Source: Blepharisma stoltei (lineage: Eukaryota > Ciliophora > Heterotrichea > Heterotrichida > Blepharismidae). From it: a DNA stretch of 64,000 nt. The notes under the pieces are model-generated. The model searched no databases and was not told the DNA's origin. It saw only the letters and a program-made list of their open reading frames with translations. Numbering within the stretch: the first letter of the stretch is position 1; each line of letters opens with the position of its first letter. The position numbers and the translations under genes are program-made. Location of the stretch: positions 625,001 through 689,000 of the forward strand of contig CAJZBQ010000041.1 in the NCBI GenBank assembly GCA_914767885.1, written 5' to 3'. Positions 55,614-64,000 of this stretch are shown here, piece by piece.

Positions 55614-57406
55614 ATGGAAAGCTGTGGATATATTCCATGCAGCCAAGAAATTCAATATACATGCCAAACTTGCTCAATAGTTCTATGTAAGAAGCATTTG
55701 AAAGCCCATATGACTTCATCAAGTTTTCCTCATTTAATACAATCTTTTGACCCAATTAAAGCAAAAAGGAAAATACTTTTGGACCATTTTGGCGATGAAA
55801 GAAAGAGCCTTGAAAAACTCCAAGAAGGGATTCTTAACTCTTATTCAAAGTGCATTAGAAATTTAGAAAAAATCATCACTCAGAGTATAAACAATTTCAA
55901 TACTGAAATAGAAGAAATTAATACCCAGTGCAATTTAGTTAATGAGGCAGCTAAGATTTCTAAATATGAAGCTGATCCTGTTCTTAAAGCATTTAATATG
56001 AAAATTGAAGAAATTAGTGACTATTTAGATACTCGGCCTAAGCCATCATCTGGCTTAAACCATCATATTTTAAAGTTTTTCGAACATCTTGAGGAAGTAA
56101 CAGATTATATTGAGAAAAATTCTAATTCAGTGAACTATAGCTATCTCCTTAGCCTAATCAACGAATTTGAAAATATAATAGATGAAAAAAGACTATTTCT
56201 TGACGACAATACAGTTCTTTTAAATTTTGAAAATCGGCAAAGCAAAAAATTCACCATTAACGTAAATCTTAATTGAAAGATTCCTGTGATATTTCCCGCT
56301 ATTATTGATGCTTATAACTTATCAGATATATCGTTTGGAATTTATTATAAGAACCAAGAACTGAATAATAGACTTTATAAATATAAAAGGCTCAATAATA
56401 TCAATGTTAGAAATGACTCTACATTAAAAGTTATACCATACGAATACAAAAAATTCGGCAAAGACTTCAAATGTTTTGAAATACCTTTCATTCAGCGATA
56501 CATTAAAATGGTGACATGTGTCAGCCTACCCTCTTGGCGCAGCAGTCCAGATCTTATGGCTACGGTGAACTGAACGGAATTCAAGTGCAGGCTTAAGAGA
56601 TGTGTATCCGGGTAGGTTTTGGCTGCTTTCCTGTGGTTGAAAATGGAGGCGCTCAGCAAAGTCCTTTAAATCCGAGGGCCCATGGGCATTCCTCTAACTA
56701 GAAACTGGAGTTTCGGCCCACTCTGGAGTAGTCTTTTTCCTGTATTTGCAGAAGGAAGTCACTTCGGTACCCGACAAACTCCAAGGAGCTGATCCTTAAA
56801 ATCAAGCTACTCCAATCGCCGTAGCAGGGCCACAAAAATCCATGAGCATTTCACTCAAGACTGAAGCCTCAAGGAGGAGACAGAAGGTACAGGAAGTGCA
56901 CAGCCCCTCTGGGTTGTAGTCGAAAAGCGGTAGAACCTCCTGTACAGGAGGTCATTGATGATTCCTTTACCAATATAGCTAACCCCTGATCTCCAATACT
57001 TAAAAAAAAAACTTTCATTCAACAAGGAGAGCAATTTAAAATTAATAATCTCTATTCAAATATAAATAATGAAGACTCAAAAACATCCATAAGAGACCTT
57101 GAAGATCCTTGAGGTGAAGTTAATAGAATAGAAGAAACGGAAAAACTTAAAAGTTCTGAAATCGTTATAATTAGATATGAGGATGAGCAAGGAACTGAAT
57201 GAAATTTCGAAACAGATATCAATTTAACTTTATCAGATTTAAACTGATCAATTAAAAACTTATGTGGAGAAGAGATGAATGGTAATGATCTTATTTATAA
57301 CAATAGAAGAATCCCATTTGATAAAAACTGTAAAAAGAAGTTGAAAAATGTAGGAATTAAGCAGAATGGCACACTTCTAATTTTAACTAACTATAAGTTT
57401 TGTTAG
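55614..57406 (+). CDS. B-box zinc-finger protein with coiled coil and ubiquitin-like C-terminus (paralogue)
   Basis: 421 codons after removing the insert 56495-57021. Residues 1-40: CGYIPCSQEIQYTCQTC and LCKKHLKAH form the B-box. Residues 60-190 are a coiled coil. The C-terminus has ubiquitin-like segments (IVIIRYEDEQGTEWNFETD, LIYNNRRIPFD, GIKQNGTLLILTNY). Same plan as the gene at 49422, so the two are paralogues. Starts 31 bp from the ATG of the WD40 gene on the other strand. Confidence 0.75.
56495..57011 (+). mobile_element. Retroposon-like insert with A-run end, 10-bp duplication (B-box paralogue)
   Basis: Flanked by CTTTCATTCA at 56485-56494 and 57012-57021. The right end is an A-run (cttaaaaaaaaaa) directly before the second duplication, as expected of a poly(A)-primed retroposon. 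A segment ttggcgcagcagtcc looks like a tRNA-type A box. The duplication has no TA. Excision joins FEIPFIQ to QGEQFKI. Confidence 0.85.
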
Positions 57407-57728
57407 GTCATTATTATATTTTCAAAAATAGTATGTAATAATACATTAAGATATGCTTATATGTTAATTTATTTAAACCAGCAATTTAGAATGAATAATA
57501 ATAAGATTAAAATTGCTATAAAATCTTATCTGTAATTCGACTAATAATTGATAATTGTAATATTGTATGCAATGCAATTATAGTTTTATAATTATGCTTT
57601 GTAATTAAATGATGGTTCATAACATATTAATTAAAATTTAAATAAGCTATAACTAAAAATCCCCTAAGCATTACTATTAATTGATATATTAAATGTAATA
57701 ATTTCATTATTTTTAATCTTAATAATTA

Positions 57729-57959
57729 AATGGGAATTGCTCATATTCTAAATACCATCTATCAGGCAAGCATATATGTCAGAATTGCTCAATAATTGTT
57801 TGCCAGAAGCATTCCATTACACTTTTTGATAGTGAGCACTCATCTGAAATTGATCAATTTTTTTGACTCTCTCGAAAATTTAGCAAATTTTTCAAGCGAT
57901 GTCTAGGAGTAAAACGTAGAAATTCAAAGAACAAGCATACATGATTATTTGATAGTTAG
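57729..57959 (+). pseudogene. B-box fragment, start lost
   Basis: The frame after TAA reads NGNCSYSKYHLSGKHICQNC and SIIVCQKHSITLFDSEHS, homologous to the first residues of the B-box protein at 55614 (CQTCSIVLCKKH). The ATG at 57730 is one base out of frame, and the frame ends after 77 codons without the coiled coil. I read it as the decayed 5' end of a third B-box copy. Confidence 0.6.
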
Positions 57960-58094
57960 GATAATTTTATAATAAAATAACCCTAGATTTTTGCAATTCT
58001 AGGACAGCAAGATTGCTGATTTTATAGTTTAAGAAGATTTATTTAAGAATTACTAAAATCTATTAAAGCTTAGTAGACTCTCTATTCCATCAAT

Positions 58095-58391
58095 TTATAA
58101 TTTAAAGATGTTCAAATCAATCCCTAAATATTCCTTTATCAGTGGTAGCCCTATAGCAAAATTAATCACAATCCAAATTGTGTTAAATAAGCTTACAGGG
58201 AGAATTATAAGCACAATAATTGATCCAAGAATTCTAAATAGCTTTTTCCATTGCATATCTCTTATGAGGTAAATTGGTAGCAAAATCATAGACCCAAAAA
58301 AGAAGACAAGCAATTTTTCAAAAAATCATCTTATCCAGCTGCCATCCTTATGTTTATATATAAAAATGGTGTTACGAACTAATCTAATTTC
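58095..58391 (-). pseudogene. Membrane-protein fragment
   Basis: An open frame without ATG (58391 to the stop at 58095) contains WIRWFFEKLLVFFFGSMILL, IIVLIILPVSLFNTIWIVIN and a short hydrophilic end, so two or three membrane helices. TGA is Trp once. No upstream exon is evident. It may be the last exon of a small gene or a remnant; I do not recognise the family. Confidence 0.4.
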
Positions 58392-58735
58392 TTAGTATTG
58401 TAGCCAGGTGGGCTTATTGGGAGATTAGGACCTTTTGAAAGTGATAGTGATGTCTGTATAGGCAATAATTGAATTAGAAGTTAAAAAAATTATCTTAAAA
58501 ATAATAATGCAAATAAAATATTCTTATAAAAGTTACATTTAATACAATTTTGTTAAGTCAAGAAAACATAAGTATTATAATATCAATAATATAAGTTAAT
58601 TAAATGTTTCAACTCTAAATAGAGATCATTTATATATGCTTAATTAGTAGATCTAAGTCATTTTATATTTTACTCTTATTCAATTTAGTTTTTTTTTTCT
58701 TTAAACCAAATAAAATTTTGCTCCCTTTATTATAC

Positions 58736-58869
58736 TCCACCGAGATCAGAATGCTGAAGCCGGGGACCATTCAAATCAAGACCAGATGGGGTAAAACGCA
58801 AACTAGAGACTGAAGCCGTATAGGTGATGTGATTGTGGACGCTAGACGCTGAAAGTCTAACTAATATCT
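58736..58869. repeat. Short retroposon-like insert, 10-bp duplication (intergenic)
   Basis: Flanked by TTTATTATAC at 58726-58735 and 58870-58879. 134 bp, clearly GC-richer than its surroundings, starting tccaccgagatcagaatg. It ends about 65 bp before the coiled-coil gene, so it lies in that gene's promoter or 5' region. Confidence 0.65.
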
Positions 58870-58934
58870 TTTATTATACAAAATTCGGCCATTATAACTT
58901 TTGATTCTACAAATATGATTTCCATTATATAATT

Positions 58935-60830
58935 ATGCAAGCATCGCAACAATCTCAATCGATTAGCTCTCAAAAATGCCCTGAAATAACCACAAAATTA
59001 TCTGATAGGTTTAAAATTTTGGAGCAAAATTGCAAGAAGGAATTCAAAAAAGAAGAATTTGTCATGGAAGCCAAGGTAAATACAGCTGATATAAAGGCCA
59101 AAATACTTGAAGAAAAAAAAGTCGAGAAAAAGGAAGAAGCTACTTATATTGACGATGAAACTATAAAGGAAAGAATAGAGCAATTTGAAACTAGTATTGC
59201 AAATAAAAAAAATGAAGCACCTCCTCAGTATATCGAAATTCCAAGGGGGAATGTCTTTAACTTTGCTCCAACTATTGAACCAATTGAAAAGAATAAAGGG
59301 AGCCCCGAATATTCTCAAAAATCTACAGCAAAAAAGAATGAAGCTAATCAGCAATATACATCAAATATTAGTTATAATGCTCAAATAGAAATTCCAGAAA
59401 AGGTAAAAAATATTGTTCCAATAGCTTCAAAATCCGAAAAGAAAAAAGATGAAGTTTATGTCCCCCCTCAGCAATTTGCAATACCTCAAATAAATAAGAA
59501 GAAAACACAGCTATATTCTGAGCCTAAAATTTCTCAAAATTGCACTTCAATATCGAGTCAATCTGCGAGTAATACTATAAGAGTCTCTAAAGATCCAATT
59601 GAGCAAAAATTTGATGAAACTAATCGAAATACCGCAGAATTTTCGTCAATTGCCAATGAAAATCAAAGATTAAATCTTGAATTAATTCGGATTCTTGAAG
59701 AAAATGAAAGGCTAAAAAAAGCAAAACAAGAAGAGTCTAGAGAAGCCTTGATATCTGCACAAGCAATAAAGCAAGAAGAATCTCAAAAGCTTGAAAAATT
59801 GGCATCTGAGCATATGCAAACAAGAAATTATTTAATTCAGCAAGAGGCCCAATGCGAATTGTTAAAATCTAAGCTTGAAAACAATCAAAATGAAGTCCAA
59901 GAACTGCAAAACCTTATAAAAAAAATTCAGTCTGAAGCAGCAGAGTTCAAGAAATCAGCAACTTTGTTTGAGACTTGCAGTATCGAAAAAGAAGACAAAA
60001 GCTTAAAATTGCAGAAAGAGTTAGATAAAATGAAAGAAGAAAAAAGAAAATTACTTGAAGCCACTAATTCAGCACTTAAAAATGCCTTAGGGAAATTTAA
60101 AGCTGAACAGCAAAACTCTATTAAAAATTTGTTTGATTTTAATGAAAACTTTAGTAAAGAAGCTGCTAGTGCTATAAATGCAGTTAAAATAAATCAAGAA
60201 AATTCAAGGAAAATGAATGAAAATTTATTAAATGAAAAAGAAGGAATAATTAAAAATTTAGGAAAGCAGGCTGCATTAGCTGAAGAAGCAAATAAAAATT
60301 TAAAACTTGAAATTGACAATAAAATTGCTGGGATGGAAGCTTTAATGCAAAAAATTAGTGATTTCGAAAACAAACAAATAGAGTGAGAAGTGAATAAACA
60401 AAAACTAGAAGAAGAATTAAAAGTAGCCAAAGAAAAATATGATACTTTCTGCAAATCCTTGATAAATGTAAGTTTAAGTGAAATCGAAAAAGCAATTTTA
60501 ATTTCAGAAAATGAAACTGCCAAGCTATTTAATAAAATTGGATTGAGTCTTGAATTATGTGAGCAAAAATATCAAAAATTCAGCAATGAAAAGCTGAGAG
60601 AAATAGAAAATCTCAGAAATGAATTGATAGAAAGCAAAGAAGAATTGCAAATAAAAAACAAAAAAATTGAGATACTTGAAAGTGATAAAGAAGAACTTAA
60701 GAAAAAGATTCAAGATCAAGCTGATATGTTTGCTGCAGAAAGGTATAATTTCGAAAAAATTACTGAGGCATATGAAGTAGAAATGAAAAGTGCAAGCCAA
60801 ACCAAAAACAGTTCAGAATTTGGAAACTAA
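58935..60830 (+). CDS. Long coiled-coil protein
   Basis: 631 codons with one in-frame TGA (Trp) at 60386. Residues 1-200 are Lys/Glu/Gln-rich and contain three similar segments with IPRGNVFNFAP, IEIPEKVKNIVPIA and FAIPQINKKK. Residues 215-625 form a nearly continuous coiled coil with heptads (NLELIRILEENERLKKAKQE, LRNELIESKEELQIKNKK). No catalytic motif is seen. Structural roles at cortex or basal bodies are typical for such proteins, but nothing here shows it. No insert interrupts it. Confidence 0.7.
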
Positions 60831-61352
60831 AGAAAATGAAGAGAAAGCTTAAAATAATTAATAGAAAATAACGCTAACTTTATTAATAATTTGGAAGAAA
60901 TGTTTTAAAAATGGTAATAAAACTAATTTAAACTCATATCAGTAAAAAAATATAAATTTTACCAAAATTCCTATTATTTACAATTTTCTAATATTAAATA
61001 AAAGTTTAGAGTTCTTAAATATAAATTTCTTGCAATATGATTATATACAGATTGCGTGTAAAATATCAAATTCAGGGCAAATAATAAATATAATGCATCT
61101 TTTATTTATATAAAATATTTATTCTCTATTTAATAAAATGTATTCGAATCTAAGTTCATATATGAATAATTAAAAAAATTAACTAAATCCTCTTATAAGA
61201 TCAGTAATTAGCATATTTAAGATTCTAAAGCTTATAAATTATGCAATGAAAGCTCAAGAAATTCCTTAATAATGAACTGCAAATAGCAATCTAATAGGAT
61301 AATTATTTATAACAATGAAATTATATCTAATGATAAATCAGCTATAATTATC

Positions 61353-61562
61353 TATAGGCCCTTCCTATAGATGGCGCGCAATACGCCATCATCGGGCCAT
61401 GTCGGGAGAGGGTTCTCCACGAGAATAGTTCCACGTGTGGAACCCTCTTTTTCCACGAGCCAAAAAGAGGGTTCCACACGTGGAATCATTCCTCGTGGAG
61501 AACCCTCTCCCGACATGGCCCGATGATGGCGCATTGCGCGCCATCTATAGGAAGGGCCTATA
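61353..61562. repeat. 210-bp nearly perfect palindrome
   Basis: The arms run from tataggcccttcctatag to its complement at the right end. Within each arm lie shorter self-complementary parts (atggcgcgcaatacgccat; gttccacgtgtggaac). Only a few bases differ between arms. It shares AGTTCCACGTGTGGA with the foldback element at 1216. It lies between the coiled-coil and DUF229 genes, 110 bp before the latter. Confidence 0.88.
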
Positions 61563-61671
61563 TTTTATCCTTGAAAAATATTTAAAATCATAATATTCGA
61601 TTTTCATATGATAATATTTCTCTGTTGATTTTAAGCTATTATTTATGATTCATCTTTAAGTAATCCATTAT

Positions 61672-64000
61672 ATGGATTTTATTATCCGGCGCCAAGGAAA
61701 ATCGCTATTCTTCACCTTCTTATTATTAATTTTAGTCTCAGGGTTTTGAACTTTTCTATTACTCATAGAAAGAGATCAAAGCACACCCGAAGTGATTTTG
61801 CCTTCAGAAGTGGTTTTCACTGAAAAAGAAACAATCGAAATCAAACGACATCCAGAAATTCCTTCCCTTTCTGAATCCTTAGTTTCTTGAAGTGATATTC
61901 CTGTGGATAAGAATGCAAAAGTCCTGACTTGACCTCTATCTCAGATCCCTCATTTTAAGGACTCAGACAATGCCTCATGCATCCCAAGAAGCTTTGGATA
62001 TTCTAAGCAGCAAGCAGAGAATTTATTCAAAACAGAAGGATTTTATACATGTGACAAAGGTAAAGACTTTTTATCGTTTAGGGATAATAAATTGGAAATT
62101 AACTGTCCTGAGGGCTCTGATTCAAGTTATGTTTTGGGAACTTTGCCTGAAGAAGAAGTGCTTAATGACTCAAAAATGAGGCCGAGGTGGAAAAAATATG
62201 AAGGAGAAGTGGATTCTGGCAGAAGTGAGTATGCTTTTGGAAAGTGTGGAGATATAAAGCAAGGAATTCTGAAAAATAAGTTTTTAAAATCAGCTTCAGA
62301 TCGAGCATTTAACACTACAGAAAAATTAAAGAAAGAAATGAATATTATGGGCAAGGTCAGGCCTTTGACTGTTCATAATCAATATGTTGGCGAATAAATA
62401 TATCCTTGATGGCAATTCACCACCTAGGCTGAAAAAGTCACTTTATAGCCTAAATAGAGGTTCAAGCTTTTAAATCTAAACCACACAACAGTATTGGATG
62501 GGTACATCTTGGGAGTAGGCTAGTGGTGAGTCCTTGACCTGGTATTTGTTATCCGAGAGTAATAATTTTCACATCTGGAGGTGTTGCTCCTTTTTACTTG
62601 GTGTCACAAGTCCTCAATGGCTATTGAGTTAACCTTTAGCTTTATTGCACCCGATTTCTTTCTGAAGAGAAGCCTTTTGATATGGAGAGAATCTTTGGGG
62701 TCACAGTGAAGGTCCTGTCCCTAGAATAGAGCACTGTTCCAAATAATATGAATTTCTGCCCAGCAAGCAGGGGGTCTGGCTGAAAGTTTTTGGAGACAAG
62801 GACATTCTCGGAGAATACTTTAAAACCCTTAAATTTAATTTAATTTGACTGTTCTTTTTGTATTATTTGACGCATATTCCAGATATCATTTTTATCGGAA
62901 CTCTCCAAAAACTCTCGAATTTTTGAATTCTCAGGCCGTAAATGGCACTTTTTCAGAAAAATTTACTATATATGATTTTCTAATCAATAACGCTCACGCT
63001 GAAAATACCCAGCCAAATTTAATTCCTATGTTTTACGGCTACAATCTAAGAAGCCATAAAATTCGGTTAGAGGGATATTCCTATAATAACCAAAGCGATA
63101 CATGAAAATTCAAAGATCTCCAAAAAGAAGCTATCTGAAAGCACTATGAAAATTATGGCTTTGTCACTATGTTTTCTTATGACACTGTCTGAAATTACAT
63201 GACCCAATCAACTGGAAGAAAAGTTCTAACTGACCATGTCGCTACTAATTTCTGGCATGCCTCATCAGAAATATTTGGATACCCTGACTTTATGAACTAT
63301 AAAAGGTGCATTGGGAATCATTATTCTCATTATTATACTTTGGATTATACAAAGCAGTTTATAAGAAACTACCAGGAAAATAATAAATTCGCATATATCC
63401 ATTTATCACAAGCTCACGAATATGCAGGGACAATTATAAAAATAGTTGATGATGATTTAAAGGAATTTCTTGAAGACACTCTAAAATATTACAATGAAAA
63501 AGAAGAAGATCTTGTCATAATGCTCGTTGGTGATCACGGAAAACATGTTGAGCCTTATGACACTTATCCAGAAGGCTACGTAGAAAATCAACTGCCTTTT
63601 CATATTTTAATCACAAATAAAGAGCTCGTTAATAAAATGAGTGCTGATGAGTTTCTTAAGCACAACACACAAAGATTGGTGAGTAGATTTGATTGGTATA
63701 TGACACTAAAACATCTAGCTACAGTTCCATATGGATCTCTTAAGCCTAATTCTGATCTTTATTTAACTTGGAGATCAATGACTGATTCAAATCATTCACT
63801 TTCCTTATTTTCAGAAAAAGTTGATAATTATAGGGAATGCTCTGATATGAAAATTCCTCTGCATAGATGTTCTTGCTTGCCATTTTTCAAAGTAGAAGAA
63901 AAGCTTTATAGCTCTGAACCACTGACAACTTTAGGGAGATTAGGAATTTTCGCAGTAAATAATAGGATAAAGAATGATAATTCTTTAGAATTTTGCAAAA
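61672..64000 (+). CDS. DUF229 family protein (alkaline-phosphatase-fold, type II membrane), 3' end outside the window
   Basis: The frame starts MDFIIRRQGKS with one membrane helix (LFFTFLLLILVSGFWTFLLL), then a lumenal or extracellular domain. After removing the insert 62375-62854 it reads KVRPLTVLFVLFDAYSRYHFYR. DUF229 features follow: NSPKTLEFL, YDFLINNAHAENTQPNLIP, HASSEIFGYPDFM, CIGNHYSHYYTLDYTKQF, YIHLSQAHEYAG and the metal-site-like VIMLVGDHGKH. The family is related in fold to sulfatases and phosphatases; its substrate is unknown. TGA is Trp many times. The frame is still open at base 64000. Confidence 0.85.
62375..62843 (+). mobile_element. Retroposon-like insert, 11-bp duplication without TA (DUF229 gene)
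   Basis: Flanked by TTTGACTGTTC at 62364-62374 and 62844-62854. 469 bp, non-coding and GC-richer. The frame of the gene runs into it and stops at 62395. Excision at the duplication joins VRPLTV to LFVLFDAY, matching the family; joins at TA dinucleotides near the edges give a stop. Confidence 0.88.

Overview
ORGANISM. The window reads as germline (micronuclear) DNA of a heterotrich ciliate, most like Blepharisma. It is AT-rich and densely coding. TGA is read as Trp in nearly every gene while TAA and TAG end genes, introns are 15-16 nt, and gaps between genes are as short as 11-40 bp. Many genes are cut by inserted DNA that must be removed exactly for the reading frame to continue, which is how internal eliminated sequences (IESs) behave. 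The species call is inference; the code, the introns and the restorable frames are read from the sequence. LAYOUT. 1-9 kb: an unknown partial gene, a START-domain gene with a 1.26-kb IES, a SABATH methyltransferase with two nested MITEs, a NASP-like histone chaperone and an oxysterol-binding protein. 9-16 kb, minus strand: Prp43/DHX15 helicase, U2A' and a P4-ATPase, only 11 and 38 bp apart. 16-21 kb: a secreted alpha-amylase flanked by two related retroposon-like repeats, then a 1.24-kb TIR element. 20-30 kb: an acidic membrane protein, a CCCH/RING protein, a ferredoxin, an asparaginase-ankyrin protein and a kelch-like protein. 30-42 kb: one TPR gene of about 2,580 codons carrying ten insertions. 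42-64 kb: a divergent kinase, a kelch pseudogene, an F-box/LRR/ankyrin protein, two B-box proteins, a pentapeptide/WD40 protein, a coiled-coil protein and a DUF229 protein running off the end. INSERTIONS. (1) MITEs with CTCCC...GGGAG ends, about 14 copies of family A plus relatives B, C and D, all with a hairpin at one end and tandem same-direction copies of the terminal repeat at the other, and 3-bp TNA duplications. (2) Retroposon-like GC-richer inserts with 10-18-bp target-site duplications, eleven loci, six of them inside coding sequence of intact genes in addition to others between genes. (3) TGGTC-ended elements with C/G-rich arrays and 6-bp duplications. (4) Foldback elements built as palindromes of palindromes. 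For almost every gene the coding length after removing insert plus one duplication copy is a multiple of three, which supports the models strongly. Two insertion duplications (TGA, TCA) and at least three longer ones contain no TA, so they do not fit a simple TA-bounded excision rule. How the genes work together: no pathway cluster is evident, except that the two spliceosome-related genes (U2A', Prp43) are adjacent and the B-box, WD40, kelch, F-box and TPR genes form a run of expanded signalling or scaffold-type families.
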